Position numbers and translations under genes: made by a program. Of a stretch of DNA of 64,000 nt, positions 35,713 to 45,070 are shown piece after piece. Location of the stretch: contig JAJDTL010000041.1 in assembly GCA_022827195.1 (NCBI GenBank), positions 157,599 to 221,598 of the forward strand. Reading direction: 5' to 3'. The notes under the pieces were generated by a model that saw nothing but the letters and a program-made list of their open reading frames with translations, was not told where the DNA came from and did not search any database. Position 1 is the first letter of the stretch. Each line of letters begins with the position of its first letter. This stretch comes from Caldilineaceae bacterium (GTDB taxonomy: Bacteria > Chloroflexota > Anaerolineae > Caldilineales > Caldilineaceae).

Positions 35713-35742
35713 TTCCTTCTTGCGGTTGGTGGGGGCGTAGAC

Positions 35743-36705
35743 TTGCGAACCTACATCTTGCGCCGGCTGGCGATTTCCATACCCATTCTCCTGGGTCTGA
35801 CGATCGTAACCTTTGTGCTAACCGAATGGATGCCGGGCGACTTCGTGGACGCCCTGATCCCGCCGACTGACGTTGCCAGTTTTACGCCGGAACAGCTAGA
35901 GGCGATGCGCGAGAACTACGGCCTCAACCAACCCGGGTGGAAACGCTACTTGATCTGGTTGCGCGAGCTGGCAATTGGCAATTTGGGAAGGTCGCTGGCA
36001 TCGGGGGCGCCCGTTCGCGACGAAATCCTGGATCGGTTGCCGGCAACGCTTCAACTCACGGCAACCTCCCTATTGTTCGGCATTCTCTTCGGCGCGGGAC
36101 TGGGCATACTGTCTGCGGTCAAACAATATACTTGGATAGATCAGTTTCTCACTTTGCTGGGCTTCGTTTGGATATCCACGCCCGGCTTTGTCTTTGCTAT
36201 CGGCGCGATCTTCCTCTTCTCTTTGAAGGTAAATCTGTTTCCCACCTCCGGTATAACGAACTATGGTGAGGAGGCAACGATCCTTACGCGGCTTCACCAC
36301 ATGGTCCTGCCCGCCTTGGTCCTGGGGCTGGGAAGCATGGCCAGCTTCATGCGCTACGCGCGCAGCAGTCTACTCGATGTGATCCGTCAGGACTACATCA
36401 CGGTTGCGCGTGCTAAGGGGCTGGCTGAAAGGGCGGTGTTGCTGGGGCACGCGCTGCGCAACGCGCTCATCCCCTTAATCACTATAATCAGTCTCGACAT
36501 CCCTTTCCTGATTGGCGGCACTGTCATCATTGAACGTATTTTTGCCTGGCCGGGCATGGGAAGCTACAGTCTTGGCGCTATTTTCGCACGCGACTATCCG
36601 GTCATTATGGCCGTAAATTTCATCGTCGCACTCGTTGTCCTGTTGAGCAATCTACTCGCCGACATCACGTATGCGGTTGCCGACCCGCGCATCCGTTACG
36701 AATAG
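35743..36705 (+). CDS. ABC transporter permease, DppB/OppB type (system 3)
   Basis: A 320-residue DppB-type permease starting at TTG 35743 after a G-rich ribosome-binding stretch. Landmarks are TYILRRLAISIPILLGLTIVTF (first helix), YGLNQPGWKRYLIWLRELA, the EAA loop DYITVARAKGL and the terminal VADPRIRYE. No ATG exists nearby that would preserve the first helix, so the TTG start is well supported. It forms the channel with the DppC subunit at 36813. Confidence 0.92.
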   Translation: MRTYILRRLAISIPILLGLTIVTFVLTEWMPGDFVDALIPPTDVASFTPEQLEAMRENYGLNQPGWKRYLIWLRELAIGNLGRSLASGAPVRDEILDRLPATLQLTATSLLFGILFGAGLGILSAVKQYTWIDQFLTLLGFVWISTPGFVFAIGAIFLFSLKVNLFPTSGITNYGEEATILTRLHHMVLPALVLGLGSMASFMRYARSSLLDVIRQDYITVARAKGLAERAVLLGHALRNALIPLITIISLDIPFLIGGTVIIERIFAWPGMGSYSLGAIFARDYPVIMAVNFIVALVVLLSNLLADITYAVADPRIRYE

Positions 36706-36812
36706 CCCTTGGCTTTCCGACGCGTCCGCGGTTACTCAGAGTGAGATGAACGTTCCAGCGATCCAGTTAAGAAAGCAATATCGGAAGCGTTTTAGATCGT
36801 GGAGGCCTGGCA

Positions 36813-37706
36813 ATGGCCGCCGTTGATCTTGCCAGCACGCTGCAGGAGCCGGGCAGGGACTCGGTCCAGCAGAGATTTTGGCGGCGGTTGATTCGGCACA
36901 GGCTGGGGATGATCGGGCTGGTGATGCTGATCATACTCGTAGTTTCCGCAGTCTTTGCGCCGCTGATCGCCGGCATCGACCCGGCGGTCACCGACTTGAG
37001 GAACAAGAACGAGCCGCCCAGCGCCGAGCATATTTTGGGAACGGATGCAATCGGTCGCGATGTCTGGGCGCGCCTCGTCTACGGTGCGCGCGTTTCGCTG
37101 TCGGTCGGGCTCGTGGCGGTGGGCATCTATACCTCGATCGCGCTGGTGCTGGGCAGTGTTTCCGGTTTTTTCGGCGGCCTCGTGGACGGCGTCATCATGC
37201 GCTTCACCGACGTTATCATGTGTTTCCCCACCTTTCTGCTGATCCTAACCGCGGTTGCCGTCCTGCCACCCAACATCTTTAACATCATGGTGATCATCGG
37301 CATATTCGGCTGGCCCGGCATGACGCGGCTGATTCGAGGGCAGTTCCTCAGCCTGCGCAGCCAAGACTTTGTCACCGCCGCGGTTGCCACTGGCGTACCG
37401 ACCCGGCGCATCATCTTCCGGCATATTTTGCCCAACGTGGTCGGTCCCGTGGTTGTGGCCGCGACGCTGGGCCTAGCCGGCGCCATCCTGACCGAGTCGA
37501 GTCTCAGCTTTCTCGGCCTGGGCGTACAACAGCCGACGCCAAGTTGGGGACAGACCCTGACCAACGCGCTCATGCTTCCAGTCCTGGAAAACATGCCCTG
37601 GCGCTGGTTGCCTTCGGCGATCGCGATTGCCTTCGCCGTTCTGTCGATGAACTTCTTCGGCGATGCCCTGCGCGATGCTTTCGACCCGCGTACGAACCTG
37701 GACTGA
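36813..37706 (+). CDS. ABC transporter permease, DppC/OppC type (system 3)
   Basis: A 297-residue DppC-type permease. It has the first helix LGMIGLVMLIILVVSAVFAP, the landmark EHILGTDAIGRDVWARLVYGARVSLSVG, the EAA loop SQDFVTAAVATGV and the end MNFFGDALRDAFDPRTNLD. GGAGG lies seven bases before the ATG. It is 107 bases downstream of its DppB partner and is followed by the propeller fusion gene 75 bases later. As in the other systems, no ATP-binding subunit is encoded nearby. Confidence 0.93.
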   Translation: MAAVDLASTLQEPGRDSVQQRFWRRLIRHRLGMIGLVMLIILVVSAVFAPLIAGIDPAVTDLRNKNEPPSAEHILGTDAIGRDVWARLVYGARVSLSVGLVAVGIYTSIALVLGSVSGFFGGLVDGVIMRFTDVIMCFPTFLLILTAVAVLPPNIFNIMVIIGIFGWPGMTRLIRGQFLSLRSQDFVTAAVATGVPTRRIIFRHILPNVVGPVVVAATLGLAGAILTESSLSFLGLGVQQPTPSWGQTLTNALMLPVLENMPWRWLPSAIAIAFAVLSMNFFGDALRDAFDPRTNLD

Positions 37707-37781
37707 CACCTCGCTTACCGCGAGTCGTTGCAGCTACATTCCCACCATTCCTTCAGCCGGTTCTTAACAGGCAAGCAGCCG

Positions 37782-40718
37782 ATGACCCCAAACGCCTACC
37801 CTCGATTTCCGGCTGGCCAGCGGCAGCTCTTCCTTGATAGCGACGACGTCGCCCAAGTGGATAATCTGCGTGCGACGTTTCACCAGCCGCAGAAGCGCGG
37901 CCCCGTCATCCGGCGCGAACCCGCAATCGGCGGCACGCCCGAGATCCGCGGTGCGCCGGTGTGGGACCCTGAGTCTCGGCGATGGAAGATCTGGACGATA
38001 GCGATAACGCCGGAGGAGTTGCACGGGATCGCCGGCATGTCGGGCTACCACGAGAGCCGCGACGGCCTCCACTGGTACCAGCCGATCGTGCGCCAGGCGG
38101 AGTTTAAGGGCACGCGCGAGAATAACTTCGTCTTCATCCCGATGGGCGACGGCAACACGGCTGAGATCCTCGGCGCGGTCTACGACAGAGGGGATCCGGA
38201 TCCCGAACGGCGCTACAAAGCGTTGAGTTTCACGATGGCGCCGGAGCTGGCGATCCTCTTTGCCACGTCGCCAGACGGGATCGTCTGGACGCGGGTCGAC
38301 ATTCCTCTAATCGCATCGGGCGATGAACCCAATTTCAGTTTTGATGAGAGCAACCGCCTCTTCATCGCCACTGTCAAGGTGCCGGGCCCTTACGGGCGCT
38401 CCCACGCTCTGACCGTCAGCGAGAATTTCGAGAGCTGGAGTGAACCGCAACTGGTCTTCCACGCCGACGAGCAGGACCAGGAGGAGGCGCGTCGGATCAT
38501 CGCGGCGCGGCTTGGCGACCCGTCGCTGCAGCAGCCGGTCTTCAACCACCCGGAAGAGCACGCGGTCGACGTCTACAATTTCGCGATCTCGCGCTACGAG
38601 AGCCGCTACATCGGCTTCGCTTCGATGTTTTACCACACCGGCCGCGCCTGGGAAGACCGCAACCACGACGGCTTTCACCACGTTCAGCTCGCCAGCAGCC
38701 GGGACATGTATAACTGGCGGCGCGTGGGGAACCGCGCTCCTTTCATCGGCCCGTCGCCGCTGGGCGCGGGCGCGTACGACACGATGCAGATTCTCGGACC
38801 GTCCTACCCGGTCGTGCGAGGAGACCAGCTTTGGTTCTACTATTCCGGCCTGCGGCATCGCTGGCATCCCCCAAAAGTCAGCCCTGACCGGGCCGCAATC
38901 TGCTTGGCGACGCTGCGTCGCGACGGTTTTGTGTCAATGGACGCCGGCGCGGACGGCGGCATGCTGGCGACCGTGCCGTTCTTGTGGGAGGGCGAGCGGC
39001 TCTTCCTGAACGCGGAGGCGGCAGATGGTGAGATCGTTTGCGAACTGCTGGACGCGGGGGGTGGGCCGCTGGCGGGCTACGGCGTGGAAGACGCGATTCC
39101 CATTGCTGAGGACGGTGTGCGGTTGGCGGTCAGATGGCGGGCGCAGGAACGCATGCCGGCGGCTCCGGCAAGCGCGGCGCAGTTGCGGGTACGGCTGCGC
39201 GCGGCGCGATTGTATAGCTACTGGATAGAATTGGGGAGGAGGAGCATGGCATCCGAGTCAGTTCGCAGATTCCCACGGGGTGAGCGGCAGCTTTTCTTCG
39301 ATGACGCCGACGTCGCCCGTATCGACGGATTGCAGCGGCGGATGCACCAGCCCGACAAGAAGGGCGCGGTCATCCGCACTGATCCATACATGGCCGCGCG
39401 CGCCCAGCAGGACGGCGGGCCAGCCTACCGGCCGCAGACGCGCAGCGCGCCGGTGTGGGACCCGGCAGCGGGGATATGGAAGTTCTGGACGATCGGCGCT
39501 AAGTTGGACGCGGACAAGGGCCGCTCCTCCTATCACGAAAGCCGCGACGGCCTGCACTGGTATCAACCCAACGTGGGGCAGCTGGAATACGAAGGGTCGC
39601 GCGACAACAACCACGTCGCGATTCCGATCGACGATACGCGCACGTCGGAGGTGCTGGGCGTGGTCTACGACGCGGGAGACCCCGACCCGGCGCGGCGCTT
39701 CAAAGCGATCAGCTTCACAATGGTGCCCGATCATGCGATTTTCTTCGGCGTGTCGGCGGACGGCATCGTCTGGAAGCGCCACGACGCGCCCGACATCCTC
39801 TCGGGCGACGAGCCCAACTTCAGTTTCGACGCGGCAAACCACCGCTTCATCGCGACGGTCAAGGTGCGCGGTCCGCACGGGCGGTCGCACGCGCTGACCA
39901 CGAGCGAGGATTTCGCGGATTGGAGTGAACCGCAGCTTGTCTTCCACGCCGACGACGAGGACCAGGAGCTGGCGCGGGCGGTTATCGCGCGGCGGCTGGC
40001 CAACCCGGCGCTGCAGCAGACACAGATCAACCACGTGCAGGAGCACAGCGTCGACGTCTACAACTTCAGCGTTTCGCGCTACGAGAGCCGCTACATCGGC
40101 TTCGCCTCGATGTTTCACCACGTCGGGCGCAATCCTACCGGCAGAAATCACGACGGCTTTCACCACGTCCAGCTGGCCAGCAGCCGTGACATGTACACTT
40201 GGGCTCGGCAGGGCAACCGCGAGGCTTTCATCGATTCGTCGCCTTTGGGAGGCGGCGCCTACGACACGCTGCAGATGCTGGGACCGTCGTCGCCGGTCGT
40301 GCGCGATGACGAGCTTTGGTTCTACTATACGGGCGTCAAGTTCCGCTGGCCGCCGCCCAATTGGGACGAGGACCACGCGGCCATCTGCCTGGCTGTACTG
40401 CGCCGCGACGGCTTCGTGTCTCTGGATGCTGGTGAAGAGGACGGGTCGGTCGTTACCGAGGCATTCCTATCGGAGGGTGAGACGCTCTACGTCAACGCGG
40501 TTGCCGACGATGGCGAAATTACGGTAGAGGTGCTGGACGCGGACGGCAGGCCGGTACCGGGCTTTGGGCGGGAGGATGCCATCGCCCTGAAGGAAGACAG
40601 TGCGCGGCAAGCTGCGGCCTGGCGGGAAGGGAGCCGGTTGCCAGACCCTGCGGGCGGTCCTATTCACCTTCGCTTCAACCTGAACGGCGCCCGGCTCTAC
40701 AGCTATTGGTTCGAGTAA
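37782..40718 (+). CDS. Double beta-propeller (glycosidase-like) protein formed by fusion of two tandem gene copies
   Basis: A 978-codon frame holding two homologous halves of about 488 residues. Each half begins RFPxGxRQLFxDxxDVAxxD and contains WDP...WKxWTI, YHESRDGLHWYQP, GDEPNFSFD, RSHALT, VDVYNF-SRYESRYIGFASMF, NHDGFHHVQLASSRDMYxW and GAYDTxQxLGPS, ending with SYWIE or SYWFE. The pattern suggests a five-bladed GH32/GH43/GH68-type propeller followed by a beta-sandwich, perhaps acting on glycosides. Half 1 ends SYWIE and runs directly into half 2, while half 2 ends SYWFE then TAA. GGGGAGGAGGAGC precedes an in-frame ATG at 39246, so the second half could also be translated separately. No signal peptide is present. 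The start at 37782 has a weak ribosome-binding site. Confidence 0.8.
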   Translation: MTPNAYPRFPAGQRQLFLDSDDVAQVDNLRATFHQPQKRGPVIRREPAIGGTPEIRGAPVWDPESRRWKIWTIAITPEELHGIAGMSGYHESRDGLHWYQPIVRQAEFKGTRENNFVFIPMGDGNTAEILGAVYDRGDPDPERRYKALSFTMAPELAILFATSPDGIVWTRVDIPLIASGDEPNFSFDESNRLFIATVKVPGPYGRSHALTVSENFESWSEPQLVFHADEQDQEEARRIIAARLGDPSLQQPVFNHPEEHAVDVYNFAISRYESRYIGFASMFYHTGRAWEDRNHDGFHHVQLASSRDMYNWRRVGNRAPFIGPSPLGAGAYDTMQILGPSYPVVRGDQLWFYYSGLRHRWHPPKVSPDRAAICLATLRRDGFVSMDAGADGGMLATVPFLWEGERLFLNAEAADGEIVCELLDAGGGPLAGYGVEDAIPIAEDGVRLAVRWRAQERMPAAPASAAQLRVRLRAARLYSYWIELGRRSMASESVRRFPRGERQLFFDDADVARIDGLQRRMHQPDKKGAVIRTDPYMAARAQQDGGPAYRPQTRSAPVWDPAAGIWKFWTIGAKLDADKGRSSYHESRDGLHWYQPNVGQLEYEGSRDNNHVAIPIDDTRTSEVLGVVYDAGDPDPARRFKAISFTMVPDHAIFFGVSADGIVWKRHDAPDILSGDEPNFSFDAANHRFIATVKVRGPHGRSHALTTSEDFADWSEPQLVFHADDEDQELARAVIARRLANPALQQTQINHVQEHSVDVYNFSVSRYESRYIGFASMFHHVGRNPTGRNHDGFHHVQLASSRDMYTWARQGNREAFIDSSPLGGGAYDTLQMLGPSSPVVRDDELWFYYTGVKFRWPPPNWDEDHAAICLAVLRRDGFVSLDAGEEDGSVVTEAFLSEGETLYVNAVADDGEITVEVLDADGRPVPGFGREDAIALKEDSARQAAAWREGSRLPDPAGGPIHLRFNLNGARLYSYWFE

Positions 40719-40816
40719 TTGCGGCAGACGTGATAAGCTGATTGAAGTTCGCGGCCTGTCATCCTGAAGGCCGGCCACGGACGGTTAACGGAACTGAGCG
40801 GAGCGAGGCACAGACC

Positions 40817-42157
40817 ATGGACCAGGATACGGACCAGACTGAAACGGCCATCGAGGCGACCTACAGGACAGAGAGCCCCGCTTCGCTGGAACAGTTCGAG
40901 CGGGACTGCGAGTCGATGCCGGGCGGCGCGAAGGGGGCGTACTACTATGGCCCGTACCCGCTAACGATGCAGCGGGGAGAGGGATGCTATCTCTTTGACA
41001 TCGATGAGCGGCGTCGCGTCGATTTTGCCAACCATCACACCGGGCAGATCCTGGGCCACAACAACGCGGCTGTCAACGAGGCGGTGCAGGCGCAGCTTGA
41101 GCGCGGGATCGCGCTGGGTGCGCCGACGGGCAACGAGGCGGGGCTGGCTGAGGAGCTGTGCAGCCGGGTGGTGTCGCTCGAGCGCGTCCGTTTCTGCAAC
41201 TCCGGGACGGAGGCCACGCTGCACGCGATCCGGCTGGCGCGCGGCTTCAGCAGGCGGCCCAAGATCGCAAAGTTCGAGGGCGGATACCACGGCAGCCATG
41301 ATCCGGTGGAGGTGAGTGTTGCCCCGCCGGTGGAGGAGGCGGGCCCGGCGGACGCGCCGCATTCGGTCGCGACCGCGGGCGGCATGTCTCCGAGCGCGAC
41401 CGACGAGGTCATCGTGCTGCCCTATAACAATGAAGAGGCGGTTGAGCGGATCGTGCGAAGCCACCGCGACGAGCTCGCGTGCGTCATTCTTGACCCCAAG
41501 ACGGGGATTCTGCCGGTGCGAAAAGAGTTTGTCCAGGCGGTGCGCCGCATCACGGAGGAGAACGAGGTCCTGCTCATCCTCGACGAAGTGGTCGGCTTTC
41601 GCGTCACGCGCGGCGGTTGCCAGGAACATTTCGGGATCAGTCCGGACCTTTCGGCATTCGGCAAGGTGGTCGGGGGTGGCTTTCCGGTCGGGGCACTTGG
41701 CGGAAGGGCAGATATCATGGCCCTGTTCGACAACAGCGGCGACCCGACCGGCTTCTTCCAGAGTGGCACCTTCAGCGCCCACGCAGTCGTGATGGCGGCG
41801 GGGCTGGCCACGCTGCGGCAGCTGACGCCGGAGTCATTTGCCCACATGGACGGCCTGAGCGAACGGCTGCGAGCCGGACTCGACGAACTCAGCGCAAGTG
41901 TGGACACGCCTTTCCAGGGTGTGGTGCTCGGCTCTCTCTTCAGTGTCTACTTTACCGAAGAGCCGCTTGTTGACTACCGCAGCCTGGCCAGTAGTGACGG
42001 CGCGATGGCACACCGTGTGTTTCTCTCCCTTCTCAACCAGGGATACTACCTTAGCCAGGGACTGTCAATGAATGCGCTTTCCCTGCCGATGACAGATGAA
42101 CATATCGATGGGCTGTTGCTCGCCTTTGAAAGGGCCCTCGAAGAGGCCCGCGCGTAG
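40817..42157 (+). CDS. Aminotransferase class III (glutamate-1-semialdehyde aminomutase-like)
   Basis: A 446-residue PLP enzyme. Motifs are PGGAKGAYYYGPYPLTMQRGEGCYLFDID (N-terminal), FCNSGTEATLHAIRLAR (PLP phosphate), YHGSHD, LLILDEVVGFRV (PLP-ring aspartate) and the PLP lysine K283 in AFGKVVGGGFPVGALGG. It resembles HemL but lies in a catabolic operon, so it probably transfers or moves an amino group on an imported substrate instead of serving haem synthesis. An in-frame start 75 bases upstream would add residues without similarity, so the ATG at 40817 is chosen. It is followed 45 bases later by the double amidohydrolase. Confidence 0.9.
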   Translation: MDQDTDQTETAIEATYRTESPASLEQFERDCESMPGGAKGAYYYGPYPLTMQRGEGCYLFDIDERRRVDFANHHTGQILGHNNAAVNEAVQAQLERGIALGAPTGNEAGLAEELCSRVVSLERVRFCNSGTEATLHAIRLARGFSRRPKIAKFEGGYHGSHDPVEVSVAPPVEEAGPADAPHSVATAGGMSPSATDEVIVLPYNNEEAVERIVRSHRDELACVILDPKTGILPVRKEFVQAVRRITEENEVLLILDEVVGFRVTRGGCQEHFGISPDLSAFGKVVGGGFPVGALGGRADIMALFDNSGDPTGFFQSGTFSAHAVVMAAGLATLRQLTPESFAHMDGLSERLRAGLDELSASVDTPFQGVVLGSLFSVYFTEEPLVDYRSLASSDGAMAHRVFLSLLNQGYYLSQGLSMNALSLPMTDEHIDGLLLAFERALEEARA

Positions 42158-42202
42158 CTGCAAGGCAGTTGCCGTCTATCACCCGCGAGGAAAGGAACGA
42201 AC

Positions 42203-43723
42203 ATGTACGCTATCGACTTTATCTCCGAGTTCAGCGTCAACCCGATCCCGGAGCCAGATACGACGCTTGAGGCCCTGCTGCGGCAGACGGAGGCGCACGA
42301 TACGACGCTGACGCTGACGACATCGCGGCGCGGGCTGGTCAACCAGATCAATCCGGAGGCGGTGGCGGAGACGCTGGCGGTGACGGCTGAACATCCACGT
42401 CTGCTTGCGGTCGGCACGCTCGATCCGCGATATTTCCTCAACTGGCGCGACGATTTGCGTACTTGCGTCGAGGGCGGCTGTGTGGCGATTCGTTTCTCGC
42501 CAGGGCCGCAGAATTGGAGCCCGGACACACTGGTCTTCGAGCAGATGGTGGAGGCGGTCGGTGAGGCAGGTCTGCCGATCATCGTCGATTTCAAGGGTGG
42601 GGCTGACGTATCGCCCTGGATCCGCAAGGTGGCAGACGTCTGTCACCGCTTCGACGTGAAGGTTGTGATGAGCGAAGTCAGCTACGCTTTCATGGGCGAG
42701 CTGGTCACGGTGATGCAGGTCTATCCCAATGTCTACGCCGCGATTCGCTGGCTGTGCCTGGCCGACGGTCTTGAGGTGATGGTTGAGGCCGGCATCGGTG
42801 ACAGGCTCCTTTACGGCAGCAACTCGCCGAAGTATTCGATCCGCGGGCTACGCAACCAGGTCTTCATGGCCAAGATTTCTGAGGAGCAGAAGCAGGACAT
42901 CATGGGCGGCAACGCGCTGCGCCTGCTGGATATGGACATCGAGGACCTGCCGGTTGAGCCGCTGATGATCAAGGCTGAGGCCGACCTGCCCGATGAGCCG
43001 ATTATCGACATCCATGCGCACGTATCGGGCTTCCACTGCGCGGAGCCGTTCAACACGCGCACCGAGACGAACGTGCACGAGATGACGGAGCGCTGCAACA
43101 TACAGTACACCTTTGTTTCGTCCTATAACGCGATCAACTACGACATGCGAGAGGGCAACGCGGATACACAGACATTTCTCGATCGCTATCCGAATTTGCG
43201 CGGCTATATTGCCTGCGACCCGCGCGACCTGGCCGGCTCCATCGAGCAGATGGAGCGCTACTTCCAGGACCCGCGCTTCGTCGGCGTCAAGCTCTACTGC
43301 CCGTTCGGCGGGAACATGGAGACCAAGCGGATGCAGGACCTGTTGGACGCGATCGCCGGATTCGGGCGCCCGACAAAGATCCATATGAATGAAGGCGGCT
43401 CGCCCTATCCGGGCGTACGCATGGCTTGCGAGCGCAACCCGGACCTGGTCATCATCAAGGCGCACGGCGACGACGCCGAGGGCGCGCGCCAGGTTGTCGA
43501 TCTGCCCAACGTTTACTTCGAGTTTTGCAGCAGCGGGATCAACGCGGGCACCATCCGACGTTCGATGGACATTCTGGGGCCGGAGCGGATCATGTTCGGG
43601 ACGGACCAGCCTCTCTTCGCGCCGTGGTTCGAGTATGGGGCCTATGCCGACGCAATCGAGACGCAGCGGGAGGCCGATCTCGTCTATCGAGAGAATGCGA
43701 GGCGCATCTTCAGGCTGGACTGA
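42203..43723 (+). CDS. Tandem amidohydrolase-2-like protein (two fused TIM-barrel domains)
   Basis: A 506-residue protein consisting of two amidohydrolase-2 (metal-dependent hydrolase) domains. The C-terminal domain (from about residue 262) keeps the metal-binding HxH (His271, His273 in DIHAHVSG), a later KIHMNEGG, IIKAHGDD and the terminal FGTDQPLF. The N-terminal domain (1-255) has the same strand order (IRFSPGPQ, LPIIVDFKG, LLYGSNSP, GGNALRLLDMD) but starts DFISEF where the HxH should be, so it probably lacks metal and activity. AAAGGA precedes the ATG at 42203. The enzyme probably hydrolyses or decarboxylates a cyclic or carboxylated intermediate of this pathway. Substrate unknown. Confidence 0.85.
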   Translation: MYAIDFISEFSVNPIPEPDTTLEALLRQTEAHDTTLTLTTSRRGLVNQINPEAVAETLAVTAEHPRLLAVGTLDPRYFLNWRDDLRTCVEGGCVAIRFSPGPQNWSPDTLVFEQMVEAVGEAGLPIIVDFKGGADVSPWIRKVADVCHRFDVKVVMSEVSYAFMGELVTVMQVYPNVYAAIRWLCLADGLEVMVEAGIGDRLLYGSNSPKYSIRGLRNQVFMAKISEEQKQDIMGGNALRLLDMDIEDLPVEPLMIKAEADLPDEPIIDIHAHVSGFHCAEPFNTRTETNVHEMTERCNIQYTFVSSYNAINYDMREGNADTQTFLDRYPNLRGYIACDPRDLAGSIEQMERYFQDPRFVGVKLYCPFGGNMETKRMQDLLDAIAGFGRPTKIHMNEGGSPYPGVRMACERNPDLVIIKAHGDDAEGARQVVDLPNVYFEFCSSGINAGTIRRSMDILGPERIMFGTDQPLFAPWFEYGAYADAIETQREADLVYRENARRIFRLD

Positions 43724-43828
43724 CAGACACTCAACGAGTGCGAGTCGCCGGAAGGGAACGAGGGCGTCTCGCTGGACTTACAGATTAGAAGGATGCCGCA
43801 GTCGCGACAAGACAAGGAGATGTACGAT

Positions 43829-45052
43829 ATGGCAATCGCAATCGAACGCAACTCGCCCCCGGTCCGCAGTGGTTCATTTGGTCCGAATTGGGATATGGGC
43901 GAGGAGGAGATCAACGAACTGATCGAGGTGATCCGCTCCTGCAAGCTTAACCGGCTGAGCGGCTCCAAGGTCGACCAGTTTGAGTTGGACTTCGCCGAGA
44001 TGAACGGCGTCAAGTACGCGCAGGCGGTCACGTCGGGGACGGCCGCGGTCCATACGGCGGTCGGCGTCATCGACCCCAACCCGGGCGACGAGATCATCAC
44101 GACCGCGGTCACCGACATGGGCACGATTATCGGCATCCTCTACCAGAATGCGGTGCCGATTTTTGCCGACATCGACCCCAAGAGCGGGAACCTTGACATC
44201 GCGGACGTGGAGGCGAAAATTACGGAGCGGACCAAGGCGATCATCGTTGTGCACGTCTTCGGCAATCCGTGCCCGATGGAGGCCTACGTTGAGCTAGCGC
44301 GCAAGTATAACCTCTTCCTTATCGAGGACTGTGCGCAGGCGCAGCTGGCAGAATACGGCGGGCGGCCGATCGGCACGTGGGGCGACTTCGGCTGCTACAG
44401 CTTTGGCGGCAAGCACATGACGACCGGTGACGGCGGCATGGTGATCAGCAACCGCGACGATTTGGCGCACCGGCTGAAGTGGTTCGCTGACAAGGGCAAC
44501 CCGCGCAGCCCGGTCTATGAGCACTACTACCTGGCGCCCAACTATCGCATGACCGACTTGCAGGGCGCGGTCGGCGTCGCCCAGCTGAAGAAGGTGACCG
44601 ATGCTGTGCGGCGCAAGCAGTGGGTCGCCAACCATCTGAACGAAGTTGTTGACGGGGAGGCGGGGCTCTCTCTGCAGCCGGTCCTGCCCGAGGCAACGCA
44701 CTCGTACTGGGTGTACGGCTTCCACGTTGACGCGGAGGTGGTTGGGGCGACCGCGGCCCAGTTTGCCGACGCGTTGCAGGCGGAAGGCGTGCCGGCGAAT
44801 TCGCCGTACATGGTCTACCCGGTCAACAAGTACCCTGTAATGGCGCAGCAGCGGGCGTATGGCACGTCTGACTTCTCCTATGCCGGTGAGGAGGCTGCGG
44901 CGATCGACTACGGCTCGATCTCACTGCCCGGATCCGATAAGTTCCTGGAGACGGCGGTCGTGATGCCGATGAACCCGTCCTATAGCGATCAGGACGCGGC
45001 CGATTTCAGTACGGCGATCAAGAAGGTGGCTGACTACTACCGTTCGAAATAG
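43829..45052 (+). CDS. DegT/DnrJ/EryC1-family aminotransferase
   Basis: A 407-residue PLP enzyme of the sugar aminotransferase family. Visible motifs are VTSGTAAVHTAVGVIDPNPGDEIITTAVTDMGTI, FADIDPKSGNLD, LFLIEDCAQAQLAEY (PLP-ring Asp) and the PLP lysine K195 in YSFGGKHMTTGDGGMV. NYRMTDLQGAVGVAQL is also typical. The ATG at 43829 is preferred because AAGGAG at 43814-43819 has good spacing only to it; ATG 43820 and 43793 are in frame. Members interconvert keto- and amino-sugars or inosose/inosamine. A second DegT enzyme lies in the converging operon at 51748, giving each operon one copy. Confidence 0.9.
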   Translation: MAIAIERNSPPVRSGSFGPNWDMGEEEINELIEVIRSCKLNRLSGSKVDQFELDFAEMNGVKYAQAVTSGTAAVHTAVGVIDPNPGDEIITTAVTDMGTIIGILYQNAVPIFADIDPKSGNLDIADVEAKITERTKAIIVVHVFGNPCPMEAYVELARKYNLFLIEDCAQAQLAEYGGRPIGTWGDFGCYSFGGKHMTTGDGGMVISNRDDLAHRLKWFADKGNPRSPVYEHYYLAPNYRMTDLQGAVGVAQLKKVTDAVRRKQWVANHLNEVVDGEAGLSLQPVLPEATHSYWVYGFHVDAEVVGATAAQFADALQAEGVPANSPYMVYPVNKYPVMAQQRAYGTSDFSYAGEEAAAIDYGSISLPGSDKFLETAVVMPMNPSYSDQDAADFSTAIKKVADYYRSK

Positions 45053-45070
45053 CAGATACGGGGACCTGAT

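Noticed and set aside
40817..42157. Assignment as hemL (glutamate-1-semialdehyde aminomutase of haem synthesis)
   Set aside because: The fold matches, but its position inside a transport/catabolic operon and the lack of other haem genes argue for a catabolic aminotransferase, so no symbol was given.
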